Numbered from the stretch's first letter, positions 24,816-34,009 are shown. The stretch: 64,000 bases of DNA from Gelatiniphilus marinus (GCF_042678305.1 NZ_JBHUDT010000003.1), one strand, 5' to 3'. The notes: generated from the letters alone by a model not told the origin. Numbers and translations: made by a program.

Positions 24816-24819
24816 ATAC

Positions 24820-25905
24820 ATGAAAAAGCCCAAACTTCGTATAAACGGCCATTCCCATTTACTTCCTTATCCTGAGGAAATACCAGATTTTATGCGCGAA
24901 AAAGGCATTTTTTGGGTAGATAAGGACAGGAAATATATGCTCCAGAAAGATTGGAGCCGCCCCGTAACCGATTCCAGTTTCTTTTTGCACGATAAGTTGG
25001 AATGGATGGAGCGCAACAAAATTGACCATGCCGTAGTTTTAAATTTATCGCAATTGTACGGCAATGGTTTACGTGTTGAAGAAATGAAGCAAGCATTGCG
25101 TTTTCAAAACGATTTCAATGCCAAAATACAGCACGAAAACCCCAATAAATTTACTTGTGGTTTTGTGGTTCATCCAGGTTTTGTTAGGAGTGCCTGTTGG
25201 GAAATTGAGCGCTGCGTGGAAACCCATGGCATGCAATTGCTTTGTTTGCCAACCCATTATATGGATACCATTGGTACGTGGCGTTGTATTTTTGATGAGG
25301 AAAACGAACCTATTTTTGAATTGGCAAACAAGTACAATTTAGCCGTAGAAATCCATCCCTACGATGGCGAAAAATTTATAAAATTAGAAAATACCTCGTG
25401 GCGTTTTCATTTAATTTGGATGCTGGCGCAATGTGCCGATGCCTATCACTTTTTAACCTTAAATGGGTATCAGGAGAAATACCCGAACATGAGAACTTGT
25501 TTTGCGCATGGCGGCCAATTGGCACAAATTAACTTAGGGCGACGTATTCAAGGGTTTGATGGCAGGCCCGATTTATTTGTGGGCAAACACCACCCCAGAA
25601 AAGCTGTGGGGCATAAAAATATTTTCTTCGACACCTTGGTACACGATACCGGCGGGTTGGAATTGCTAATAAAAAATCAAGGCTCGAAGCAGGTAGTTAT
25701 GGGGTTGGACGACCCCTATCCGTTGGGCGAAATGGAAAGTGCCAAACAATCGTCATACCCCGGTAAAATTTTAGATTTAGCCATGGAGCGTAATATTATT
25801 AACGAAACTGAACGCGACGCCATTTGGGAAGACAATGTTATCCAATGGTTGTGTGGCGATAACCAAACCGCTAAAAAAGATTTAGTAAAAAGAATTTTAA
25901 GTTAA
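24820..25905 (+). CDS. nbaD: ACMS decarboxylase-like amidohydrolase
   Basis: 361-residue amidohydrolase_2-type protein, most likely 2-amino-3-carboxymuconate 6-semialdehyde decarboxylase, which diverts ACMS away from quinolinate. Metal-binding residues are visible: His-x-His in INGHSHLLP (~residues 9-11), His in VEIHPYDGE, His in CFAHGGQ and Asp in GLDDPYPLG. The assignment rests on position directly after the 3-hydroxyanthranilate dioxygenase and on these motifs. Its stop shares one base with the start of the O-methyltransferase gene (TAATG), so translation is coupled. Confidence 0.88.
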   Translation: MKKPKLRINGHSHLLPYPEEIPDFMREKGIFWVDKDRKYMLQKDWSRPVTDSSFFLHDKLEWMERNKIDHAVVLNLSQLYGNGLRVEEMKQALRFQNDFNAKIQHENPNKFTCGFVVHPGFVRSACWEIERCVETHGMQLLCLPTHYMDTIGTWRCIFDEENEPIFELANKYNLAVEIHPYDGEKFIKLENTSWRFHLIWMLAQCADAYHFLTLNGYQEKYPNMRTCFAHGGQLAQINLGRRIQGFDGRPDLFVGKHHPRKAVGHKNIFFDTLVHDTGGLELLIKNQGSKQVVMGLDDPYPLGEMESAKQSSYPGKILDLAMERNIINETERDAIWEDNVIQWLCGDNQTAKKDLVKRILS

Positions 25906-26549
25906 TGCATTTTATACCAGACGATTTAGACGATTATGTTGTAAATCATTCAGAAAACGAACCTGAATTATTACAACAGCTCAACAGAGAAACCTATCAA
26001 AAAATATTGCAACCCCGTATGCTTAGTGGCCACTATCAAGGCCGTTTATTAAGCATGATATCAAAATTAGTAAACCCAAAAAACATACTGGAAATTGGCA
26101 CTTACACAGGCTATTCTGCACTGTGTTTAGCCGAAGGCCTACAAGCTAAAGGAGAACTTCACACCATTGATATAAACGAGGAATTACAAGATTTTCAACG
26201 TAAGTATTTTGATAAATCAGACTTTGGAAATCAAATCGTTCAGCATTTAGGAAATGCCTTAGATATTATTCCGAAGCTTGATAAAACTTTCGATTTGGTT
26301 TTTATTGATGCTGATAAAGAAAATTATTCAAACTACTTCAACACTATAATTGACAAGTTAAATACGGGTGGCATTATTTTATCGGACAATGTATTGTGGA
26401 GTGGTAAAATTTTAGACATTACTTTTAAAAAAGAAGACACTTCTACGCCTGCTTTAATAGAATACAACAAACTTTTAAAACACGACAAACGTGTTGAAAC
26501 CGTTGTTTTACCTATTCGAGATGGTTTAACGATTAGCAGAAAATTATAA
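25905..26549 (+). CDS. O-methyltransferase (catechol-type)
   Basis: 214-residue SAM-dependent methyltransferase of the O-methyltransferase family 3 type. Visible are the N-terminal NRETYQKILQPRMLSGHYQG, motif I ILEIGTYTGYSALCLAEGL, TIDINEELQDF, the metal-binding FVFIDADKENYSNYF-like segment (LVFIDADKENYSNYF) and IILSDNVLWSGK. Such enzymes use Mg2+ and vicinal hydroxyls. The 1-nt overlap with the decarboxylase gene ties it to the kynurenine cluster, where a hydroxylated aromatic intermediate could be the substrate, but the family also contains housekeeping members next to unrelated genes. Confidence 0.88.
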   Translation: MHFIPDDLDDYVVNHSENEPELLQQLNRETYQKILQPRMLSGHYQGRLLSMISKLVNPKNILEIGTYTGYSALCLAEGLQAKGELHTIDINEELQDFQRKYFDKSDFGNQIVQHLGNALDIIPKLDKTFDLVFIDADKENYSNYFNTIIDKLNTGGIILSDNVLWSGKILDITFKKEDTSTPALIEYNKLLKHDKRVETVVLPIRDGLTISRKL

Positions 26550-26617
26550 TTTACACCCAAGCATTTATTCATTTTACAAAACAACTTCTTTTTAAGAAGC
26601 TAAAAAACAATCAATAT

Positions 26618-26631
26618 GTAACCAATGTTAC
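26618..26631 (+). promoter_or_regulatory. GTAACC-NN-TGTTAC dyad (candidate Crp/Fnr-type operator)
   Basis: GTAACCAATGTTAC, arms GTAAC/GTTAC with a 4-bp centre. Its centre (26624.5) is 36.5 bp from the last base of the TAGCTTTG box at 26654-26661, putting it near -42 of the expected transcript. The same dyad at the same spacing precedes the RND operon at 40743 (site 40793-40806). Confidence 0.6.
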
Positions 26632-26651
26632 TAAAAATATTAGTTTTAAAC

Positions 26652-26685
26652 TATAGCTTTGTTTTAAAAATAAAACAGAGCTATA
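26652..26685 (+). repeat. 15-bp stem hairpin directly upstream of the cytochrome gene start
   Basis: TATAGCTTTGTTTTA-aaaa-TAAAACAGAGCTATA, one T-G pair in 15. It ends 3 bp before ATG 26689, where the ribosome would bind. There is no T-run after it, so it is not a normal terminator. If transcription starts ~26667 only the 3' arm is in the mRNA. Confidence 0.6.
26654..26661 (+). promoter_or_regulatory. -7 box for the cytochrome/DUF3365 gene
   Basis: TAGCTTTG matches TAnnTTTG. The -33 position is occupied by the dyad at 26618-26631 instead of TTG, consistent with an activator-dependent promoter. The box lies in the first arm of the hairpin at 26652-26685. Confidence 0.55.
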
Positions 26686-26688
26686 ATC

Positions 26689-27759
26689 ATGCTTTTAATC
26701 CCATCTCTTTTTAAATCAAAGCCAAAGCAAAACAATACTGATAAAATAAAATATTTTAACATAATAAAAATATTTGCACTGGTTATTATATCCTTTACAG
26801 TTTTTAACTGTAATAATTCTAAAAAAACCAATTATGTTTCTGTTGAAAAAACCGAAAAAGAACAAACGCACCCAGGAAAAAAATTAATGGAAATCAATTG
26901 CTATGTTTGCCATAGCTCTACGGCTAGCCACGAAAACAGAATTGGACCACCAATGATAGCCATAAAAAAACACTACATAAACGCAACCACCACTAAAGAA
27001 GAATTTATAGAAGCCATGCAAGCATGGATAAAAAACCCAAATGCAAACGATGCAAAAATGCCCGGAGCAATAAAGCGTTTTGGCATAATGCCAAAAACAC
27101 CATATCCTGAAAAAACCATAAAACAAATTGCAGACTATATGTTTGACTACGATATTGAGCAACCCGAATGGTTTGAAGATCATTATAACAAAGAACGAGG
27201 CATGCATGATGGAAAAGGCAATAAACGCAGAAAAGGCAAGTATAAAAAACAAGCAGAAACCAACTTTGAAAAATTACCGCACGCAGAACGAGGTTTAAAA
27301 TACGCGCTTAGCACAAAAACAGTTTTGGGTAAAAACCTAATGGGTACCATACAAAAACAAGGCACTTTAGATGCTTTATTATTTTGTAATGAAAACGCAT
27401 ACCCGCTAACCGATAGTATGTCTGTTGTACATAATGCTATAATAAAGCGCGTATCAGACAAACCCAGAAACCCCAACAACCAAGCTAACAAACAAGAATT
27501 AAAACACATTAAAACCTACAAACAAGTTGTTGCAAACAATCAAGAACCAAATCCTTTTGTAAAAGAAGAGCAAGACAAAGTACACGTGTACTACCCTATT
27601 GTTACAAATACTATGTGTTTACAATGCCATGGAAAACCAAACGAAACTATTAAAACACCTGTTGCAAATAAATTAAAGGCTATGTATCCAAAAGACAAAG
27701 CCATAGGGTATGAGGTTAGTCAAGTTAGAGGTATTTGGAGCGTTACTTTTAATAAATAA
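26689..27759 (+). CDS. c-type cytochrome / DUF3365 fusion lipoprotein
   Basis: 356 residues. A long N-terminus leads into a hydrophobic stretch ending TVFNCNN (~residue 42), a probable lipobox, so the protein should be periplasmic or membrane-anchored. Residues ~58-155 form a monohaem cytochrome c domain (CYVCH; probable axial Met in AKMPG or GIMPKTPYP). From ~190 the sequence matches DUF3365/Tll0287-like domains (GTIQKQGTLDALLFCNENAYPLTDSM), with a second haem motif CLQCH near the end. DUF3365 domains are often sensory. Two haems suggest redox or gas sensing or electron transfer. It sits alone after the kynurenine cluster, behind a candidate activator site. Confidence 0.82.
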   Translation: MLLIPSLFKSKPKQNNTDKIKYFNIIKIFALVIISFTVFNCNNSKKTNYVSVEKTEKEQTHPGKKLMEINCYVCHSSTASHENRIGPPMIAIKKHYINATTTKEEFIEAMQAWIKNPNANDAKMPGAIKRFGIMPKTPYPEKTIKQIADYMFDYDIEQPEWFEDHYNKERGMHDGKGNKRRKGKYKKQAETNFEKLPHAERGLKYALSTKTVLGKNLMGTIQKQGTLDALLFCNENAYPLTDSMSVVHNAIIKRVSDKPRNPNNQANKQELKHIKTYKQVVANNQEPNPFVKEEQDKVHVYYPIVTNTMCLQCHGKPNETIKTPVANKLKAMYPKDKAIGYEVSQVRGIWSVTFNK

Positions 27760-27890
27760 ACCTTGATAAAAAATCTGCTACTTTTAAAACCAATTGTATT
27801 AGATAATATTTAAAAAAAACTTTACATCATCTAAAAACCTACTTTATCAATCCAGTGTTCATATCCTATAAAATTAGTATCTTTACATGA

Positions 27891-28289
27891 GTGTTTAAAT
27901 TTAGTTCCATAGCGTTATCCTTAATTATACTAATACAAAGTTTTGGTATAACCCTTAGCGATTTATCTCAAATCGACAAGTTTATCGAGCATGCTAAATT
28001 CCATAATGAAGCGCATGGCGACAATCTTTTCATGTTTATTTCTAAGCATTATGGCGAGTTAAAAGCAGAACATAACAAAAATCATCAAGAGGAAAAAGAA
28101 GACCACGAAAAGCTTCCTTTTAAGCAGCAAACTCATGTGGCTTCTATGACTTATTTTTTTCAGTTTACCAATAAAAACGGATTCAGAACTTTGGAGTTTT
28201 CAGAATTTAGAAAACATCATTTTTATTATCAGCCACCATCTTCTTCATGGCATTCAGATAACCTTTTTCAGCCGCCTCGGCTTTCATAA
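27891..28289 (+). CDS. Small His-rich exported protein preceding metal-efflux genes
   Basis: 132 residues from GTG 27891 (the ATG four bases earlier runs into a stop). A hydrophobic N-terminus (FSSIALSLIILIQSFGITLS) is a likely signal peptide. The mature part is rich in His, Glu and Lys (FIEHAKFHNEAHGDN, EHNKNHQEEKEDHEKLP, FRKHHFYY). Its place 82 bp before the CzcA-type pump suggests periplasmic metal binding or sensing. I do not recognise a named family. A weak TATCTTTA box lies at 27879-27886, which would make the leader extremely short. Confidence 0.7.
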   Translation: MFKFSSIALSLIILIQSFGITLSDLSQIDKFIEHAKFHNEAHGDNLFMFISKHYGELKAEHNKNHQEEKEDHEKLPFKQQTHVASMTYFFQFTNKNGFRTLEFSEFRKHHFYYQPPSSSWHSDNLFQPPRLS

Positions 28290-28371
28290 ATAATCGCAGA
28301 TTTATTCTTTTTTGTTCCTTAATCACATCATGGTGGTTTGGGCACTTTAACCTTGATTATTTTATGAAAAC

Positions 28372-31300
28372 ATGCTATCATATATTATAAATTTTAGTTT
28401 AAAGAACAAAATTATTGTTCTTCTATTCACCACTTTTATTATAGGTTTTGGGATCTATTCTTTGTCGCAAATCCCTATTGGTGCTGTACCAGATATTACC
28501 AACAATCAGGTCCAGGTTATTACCACTTCTCGTAATCTTTCCACCGAAGATATGGAGCAATTTATTACCTATCCTGTGGAGTTAGAAATGGCGAACTTGC
28601 CGGGTGTTATCGAGATTCGTTCCATTTCAAAGTTTGGATTATCGGTGGTCACCATCGTTTTTGAAGACGATATGGGAAGTTATCTACCCCGACAACTTAT
28701 TGCTGAAAAAATTAAATCGGCTGCCGAAAAAATCCCCCAAGGTTTTGGCTCTCCAGAAATGGGCCCCATTACCACAGGGCTCGGCGAAATATACCAATAC
28801 ATTCTAGATGTAAAGCCAGAGTTTAAAGACCAATACACGGTTGAAGATTTGCGTACCATTCAAGATTGGGTGGTTAAACGACAGCTTTCTGGTATTCCTG
28901 GCGTTGTTGAGGTAAATACTTGGGGTGGCTTTTTAAAACAATACGAAGTCGCCATCAATACCGAAAAATTAAACGCGATGAATATTTCTGCCCGCGAGAT
29001 TTTTACGGCTTTAGAAATGAATAACAGTGTTTCTGGTGGCGGTTATATTGAAAAAGTAAATCAAGCCTATTTTATTCGTGGCGAAGGTCTAATCACGTCT
29101 CTAGACGATATTAAAAATATTGTGGTAAAAAACACCAACGGCATGCCAATTTACATAAAAGATGTCGCACAAGTGGGTTTTGGTAGGGCTACACGCTTTG
29201 GCGCGATTACGGGTAACGGTGAAGGCGAAAAGGTTCTCGGGCAAGTTATGATGCTTAAAGATGTCAACTCCAAAAAAGTAATCGATGCCGTTAAAATACG
29301 TGTTGATGAGATATCAAAATCTCTACCAGAAGGTGTTTTTATTAACGCTTTTCTGGATAGAAGTGAGCTTATAAATAAAACCACTTATACGGTAACCGAA
29401 AATTTGGTTTTAGGCTGTTTAATCGTGATTTTTGTAGTGGTATTGCTGCTAGGTAATTGGCGTTCTGGCCTTGTAGTAGCCTCCATTATTCCTTTGTGTT
29501 TGCTTTTTGCATTGTCCTTAATGTACCTATTTGGCGTCGATGCCAATTTAATGAGCTTGGGGGCTATAGATTTTGGTATTATCATTGATGGAGCCGTAAT
29601 TATTGTAGAGTTTGTGGCTTTTAAAATTACAAAGCAAAAATTAACTATTAACGCATTACCTAAAATTGAAAGACAAAGTTTAAAAGATAAGATCACCTTT
29701 TCGGGGACCTCAAAAATGATGAATTCTGCCATCTTCGGGCAACTTGTTATTCTTATTGTGTTTATTCCCATTTTATCATTGAGCGGCGTAGAAGGTAAAA
29801 TGTTTAAACCTATGGCACTCACCTTTAGTTTTGCACTTATTGGCGCCATGATACTTTGTTTTACTTATGTTCCGGTGGTCGCATCTTTGGTTTTAAAACC
29901 TTCTAAGGCCACAGATAAAAACATCGCTGTTAGGATTATGAAATGGGTTACTAGATGGTACGATCCGGTTATCGATTGGGCATTGCGTAGTAAAAAGTTA
30001 GTGTTAAGTATTGCGATTGTATTATTAGGATTTTCGGTGTATTTATACTCAACTATGGGAGGTGAATTTGTGCCCACTCTGGATGAAGGCGATTTTGTAA
30101 TTCAACCCGTATTAAAAACAGGAACCTCACTGCGTAATACGGTAGAAATAACCACCCAAATTGAAAAGATACTTTTAGAGTTTCCAGAAGTTAATCAAGT
30201 GGTTACCCGTGTTGGTGCTGCCGAGGTGCCAACAGACCCGATGTCTATGGAAGAGAGCGATGTTATTATTGTGTTAAATCCTAAAGGCGAATGGACATCG
30301 GCGGCTTCAAAAGATGAGTTGGCCGATAAGTTTAAAGAAGCATTGGCCATTATTCCCAGTATGGAAGTCGAATTTACACAACCTATCGAAATGCGTTTTA
30401 ACGAGCTTATTACTGGTGTTCGTGCCGATATAGCCATTAAGATTTTTGGTGACGATTTAGAAATTTTAGCTCAAAAAGGAAGTGAAATAGGTGAGCTAAT
30501 ACAAGGTGTTGCTGGTGCTGCAGATATATCTGTCGAAAAAATTGCAGGATTACCAGAAATGAGCGTACAATACAACCGCTCTAAAATTGCGAGATACGGA
30601 CTTAACATTCAAGACCTGAATGATATGGTGTCTATGGGATTTGCTGGAAAAACCGCAGGAAGTGTTTTTGAAGGCGAAAAACGTTTTGATTTGGTTGTAA
30701 GACTAGAACAAGAAAAACGTCAAGGTATTGAGGATTTAAAAAACTTGTATATCGATTTGCCTTCCGGCGGAAAAATACCCTTAAGCGAATTAGCAGATAT
30801 TAGTTTTAAAACTGGAGCTGCACAAATTTCTCGCGATGATACCAGACGACGAATTGTAGTAGGTATAAACGTGCGTAACCGCGATTTACAGTCGGTTGCA
30901 GACGATGTGCAAGCCTTAATAAACGACAATATAAAACTACCTGTAGGCTATACCATTACTTACGGCGGCCAGTTTGAAAATTTACAAAGTGCCAAAGCAA
31001 GATTAATGATTGCTGTTCCTGTAGCGCTTATTTTAATATTTGTGCTATTGTATTTTGCGCTTAAATCGGTTAAAGAAGCACTTATTGTGTACTCGGCAAT
31101 TCCACTAGCAGCTGTAGGTGGTATCATATTGTTATGGCTTCGAGATATGCCTTTTAGTATCTCGGCAGGTGTTGGCTTTATTGCCCTTTTTGGTGTCGCT
31201 GTGCTTAATGGTATCGTTTTAATTGAACATTTTAAAGAACTAAAAACTCAAGGATTTAAAAGTATGGACGCCCTAATAAAACAAGGTACAAAAGATAGAT

Positions 31301-32700
31301 TACGCGCTGTATTATTAACAGCATCGTCCACAGCACTGGGCTTATTGCCTATGGCGGTTTCAACCAATGTTGGGGCAGAGGTGCAACGCCCTTTAGCAAC
31401 GGTGGTAATTGGTGGCGTGTTTACGGCTACATTATTAACTTTAGTGGTATTGCCGGTCTTATATGCCCATTTTAATACGCCTAAAGAAGATAAAAAACGT
31501 ACGAATAAAAATAATATTGTGGGGCTAAGTGTCGTAGCCTTATTACTTTCAATACCGGCAATGGCGCAGCAAAACCCTCAAACTTTAGACGATTTAATAC
31601 TTTTAGCAATTGAGAATAATGCGGGATTACAAGCAAACCGACTGGAAACACAACAATTTGATGCTTTAATTAATTCGGCTTTTAGTTTCGATAAAACTCA
31701 AGTGTATTATGAGTTTGATGAAAATAATTTAGCGGTGAATAATGAACCGCTTCAAATTTTCGGGATTCAGCAAGACTTTAAATTCCCAACGGTTTATTTT
31801 TCAGAAAAGAAGATGAATAAAGCGCGTTATAATATCACATCAAGTCGTTATGATATTGAAGAAAAAGCCATAAAACGAGAGGTAACTGCGGCTTATTACA
31901 ACTATCAAATTGCTAGAGAAAAAGAACAAGTCTATAAAACGCTAGACAGTTTATATACTAACTTTTCTCAAATTGCAGCTAGACGTTTTGAATTGGGTGA
32001 AACCAATTATTTAGAGAAGATTACCGCAGCCTCTAAGCAGAAACAAATTAATCTAAATTATTTGCAAGCACAAAAAGAGGTTACAGCCGCTTATGCAAAT
32101 GTTATAAAAGTTGTTCAAGCAGATGAAGCACTGGTTATTGCCTCTCAGCCTTCATTAAAAGTGCCACTACAGACTTTAGAAATTAACGGCAGTGCAGAAA
32201 CGGCATTTTATCAAAATAGAATTGCCTTGTTGCAAGCCGAACGTCGTTTTGAAAAACAACAATTGCTGCCAGACATTAGCCTTAATTATTTTCAGGGGTC
32301 CAATTCAGAATTAAAAGGCCATTTGTACGGCTACCAATTGGGTTTAAAAATCCCCTTGTTTTTTAGCGGACAAGCCTCTAAAATTAAAGCTTCTAAAATA
32401 GCTGAACAGGTTGCTGTATCAGAATCTAAAGACTACGAGATTCAGATTAACGCCAAGTTTAATGCGCTTAAGTTGGCTTTGTCTCAGCTTCAAGAGGCTT
32501 TGTACTATTATGAAAATGAAGGCGATACACTTTCTGAAGAAATTTTAAAAACCGCACATAGCAGTTTTGAAAACGGTGAAATTGATTTTTATCAATACAT
32601 TCAAAGTTTAGAAAGTGCTTACCAGATAAAATTAGGTTATCTGGACGAGTTAAGTGCATACAATCAAACCGTTATTGCTATAAATTACCTAACCTTATAA
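28372..32700 (+). CDS. CusA/CzcA heavy-metal RND permease fused to a TolC-like outer membrane protein
   Basis: 1442 residues in two parts. Residues 1-~1035 are an HME-type RND pump: N-terminal helix, GAVPDITNNQVQV, the TM4 proton-relay motif DFGIIIDGAVIIVE (~400) and a second half to VVLPVLYAHF. The DFG-x3-DG form of TM4 is usual in divalent-cation (Co/Zn/Ni/Cd) pumps rather than Cu/Ag ones. Residues ~1067-1442 are a TolC-type outer-membrane factor with long helices. Between them lies a signal-peptide-like stretch, VGLSVVALLLSIPAMA followed by QQ (cleavage ~1065). Both parts look intact. Such fusions occur in Bacteroidota. An adaptor gene follows 10 bp later, completing a tripartite exporter. 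Confidence 0.93.
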   Translation: MLSYIINFSLKNKIIVLLFTTFIIGFGIYSLSQIPIGAVPDITNNQVQVITTSRNLSTEDMEQFITYPVELEMANLPGVIEIRSISKFGLSVVTIVFEDDMGSYLPRQLIAEKIKSAAEKIPQGFGSPEMGPITTGLGEIYQYILDVKPEFKDQYTVEDLRTIQDWVVKRQLSGIPGVVEVNTWGGFLKQYEVAINTEKLNAMNISAREIFTALEMNNSVSGGGYIEKVNQAYFIRGEGLITSLDDIKNIVVKNTNGMPIYIKDVAQVGFGRATRFGAITGNGEGEKVLGQVMMLKDVNSKKVIDAVKIRVDEISKSLPEGVFINAFLDRSELINKTTYTVTENLVLGCLIVIFVVVLLLGNWRSGLVVASIIPLCLLFALSLMYLFGVDANLMSLGAIDFGIIIDGAVIIVEFVAFKITKQKLTINALPKIERQSLKDKITFSGTSKMMNSAIFGQLVILIVFIPILSLSGVEGKMFKPMALTFSFALIGAMILCFTYVPVVASLVLKPSKATDKNIAVRIMKWVTRWYDPVIDWALRSKKLVLSIAIVLLGFSVYLYSTMGGEFVPTLDEGDFVIQPVLKTGTSLRNTVEITTQIEKILLEFPEVNQVVTRVGAAEVPTDPMSMEESDVIIVLNPKGEWTSAASKDELADKFKEALAIIPSMEVEFTQPIEMRFNELITGVRADIAIKIFGDDLEILAQKGSEIGELIQGVAGAADISVEKIAGLPEMSVQYNRSKIARYGLNIQDLNDMVSMGFAGKTAGSVFEGEKRFDLVVRLEQEKRQGIEDLKNLYIDLPSGGKIPLSELADISFKTGAAQISRDDTRRRIVVGINVRNRDLQSVADDVQALINDNIKLPVGYTITYGGQFENLQSAKARLMIAVPVALILIFVLLYFALKSVKEALIVYSAIPLAAVGGIILLWLRDMPFSISAGVGFIALFGVAVLNGIVLIEHFKELKTQGFKSMDALIKQGTKDRLRAVLLTASSTALGLLPMAVSTNVGAEVQRPLATVVIGGVFTATLLTLVVLPVLYAHFNTPKEDKKRTNKNNIVGLSVVALLLSIPAMAQQNPQTLDDLILLAIENNAGLQANRLETQQFDALINSAFSFDKTQVYYEFDENNLAVNNEPLQIFGIQQDFKFPTVYFSEKKMNKARYNITSSRYDIEEKAIKREVTAAYYNYQIAREKEQVYKTLDSLYTNFSQIAARRFELGETNYLEKITAASKQKQINLNYLQAQKEVTAAYANVIKVVQADEALVIASQPSLKVPLQTLEINGSAETAFYQNRIALLQAERRFEKQQLLPDISLNYFQGSNSELKGHLYGYQLGLKIPLFFSGQASKIKASKIAEQVAVSESKDYEIQINAKFNALKLALSQLQEALYYYENEGDTLSEEILKTAHSSFENGEIDFYQYIQSLESAYQIKLGYLDELSAYNQTVIAINYLTL

Positions 32701-32710
32701 AAAAACAATC

Positions 32711-33856
32711 ATGAAGAATATTCTATATAAAACAGTCCTTTTAAGTTTGATCTTTACCCTTTTTAGTTGTGGCGAAAAAAGCAGTCAATCTACAGAAAAC
32801 GAGTCTGACGATAGGGCTACGGAAAATGAACATATTCAAGTCACACAAGCGCAATTTCAACAAAGTAACATGAGTTTAGCTCAGCTTGAAGAAAAGCCGT
32901 TTCCAACCCTTGTGAATGTAAACGGAATGATTGATGTGCCACCAGCAAATAGGGCAGTGGTAAGTGCTACCATGGGTGGTTATATTAAAACAGCACCATT
33001 ACTTGTGGGTGATAAAGTGCGTAAAGGACAGGTGTTATTAAGCATAGAAAACCCTGAGTTTATTAGTATGCAACAGCAGTATATGGAGGTTAATGGACAG
33101 CTTACGTATTTAAAATCGGAATACGACAGACAAACAACCATGAAAGCTGAAAACATAACCTCTCAGAAAAGTTTTCTTAAAGCAGAGAGTGATTATAAAA
33201 GTGCTTTAGCAAGACATACGGGATTGGAAAAACAATTGCGAATGTTGAATATTTCCCCATCACAAGTAAGGGCCGGAATAATCAGTTCGGTCGTTAATAT
33301 GTATGCACCTGTTTCTGGTAGTGTTACAAAAATAAATGTTACAAAAGGAGCGTATGTGTCGCCAGCAACCGAGATTTTAGAAATTATAGATAATAAGCAT
33401 ATCCATTTGGAGCTTTCGGTTTTTGAAAAAGATATTATGAAAGTAAAAAAAGGGCAAGAGATTACTTTTAAAATCCCTGAGGTTTCCACAGAAGCATTTA
33501 AAGCTACAGTGTATTTAGTGGGCACCACTATTATGGACAATAGAACCATTACGGTGCATGCACATATTAATGATGAAGCCAATCACAACTTTTTAACAGG
33601 TATGTTTGTAGAAGCGGTAATAGTAACAGCATCAACTTCCGCGAAAGCGATACCAAGCGAATCTGTTATTGAAGTCGATGGCACGTCTTATGTTTTAGTT
33701 CTGAATAAGAAAGAAGGCGATACCTACTATTTTAGTCAAGAAAAAGTTAAGGTAATAGCGAGTCATGAAGGTTTTTCGAAAATAGAGAATATTGATAATT
33801 TTTCTGAAAACACTAAATTTCTAGCTAAAGGGGCGTTTAGTTTAGTAGAGAATTAA
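32711..33856 (+). CDS. Periplasmic adaptor (CusB/CzcB-like) of heavy-metal RND exporter
   Basis: 381-residue membrane-fusion protein. The lipoprotein signal ends LFSCGEKSS (Cys ~18). Then come a beta-barrel/lipoyl segment (VNVNGMIDVPPANRAVVSATMGGYIKTAPLLVGDKVRKGQVLLSIENPE), a helical hairpin (~115-175), the second lipoyl half (MYAPVSGSVTKINVTKGAYV) and a membrane-proximal domain. It lacks the extra His/Met-rich C-terminal domains of some CzcB/CusB proteins. It lies 10 bp after the fused pump gene; terminator-like hairpins follow. Confidence 0.92.
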   Translation: MKNILYKTVLLSLIFTLFSCGEKSSQSTENESDDRATENEHIQVTQAQFQQSNMSLAQLEEKPFPTLVNVNGMIDVPPANRAVVSATMGGYIKTAPLLVGDKVRKGQVLLSIENPEFISMQQQYMEVNGQLTYLKSEYDRQTTMKAENITSQKSFLKAESDYKSALARHTGLEKQLRMLNISPSQVRAGIISSVVNMYAPVSGSVTKINVTKGAYVSPATEILEIIDNKHIHLELSVFEKDIMKVKKGQEITFKIPEVSTEAFKATVYLVGTTIMDNRTITVHAHINDEANHNFLTGMFVEAVIVTASTSAKAIPSESVIEVDGTSYVLVLNKKEGDTYYFSQEKVKVIASHEGFSKIENIDNFSENTKFLAKGAFSLVEN

Positions 33857-33906
33857 GAGTACATCTTTTAGTTTACTTCGGCTTGAAAAAGCTGAGTTTT
33901 TTTATA

Positions 33907-33937
33907 GACCTCACCGGTTTCAAAAACCTGTGAGGTC
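33907..33937 (+). repeat. GACCTCAC palindrome
   Basis: GACCTCAC-c-GGTTT-caa-AAACC-t-GTGAGGTC, a near-perfect 31-nt palindrome, 51 bp after the adaptor gene. It is of a kind common between flavobacterial genes. It is not followed by a T-run and is distinct from the terminator at 33967-34009. Confidence 0.6.
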
Positions 33938-33966
33938 TTATGAGTGCAAGTTTTAACTATGAACTA

Positions 33967-34009
33967 AAAAAAGCTAAGCATTTTTTTTAAAGAAATGCTT
34001 AGCTTTTTT
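33967..34009. terminator. Terminator of the metal-efflux operon
   Basis: AAAAGCTAAGCATTT-(loop)-AAATGCTTAGCTTTTTT, about 15 bp of stem with A-run and T-run on both sides, usable in both directions. Confidence 0.85.

Noticed and set aside
20125..26549. Complete tryptophan-to-acetyl-CoA catabolic operon
   Set aside because: Tryptophan dioxygenase, kynurenine formamidase, aminomuconate semialdehyde dehydrogenase and deaminase are not in the window.
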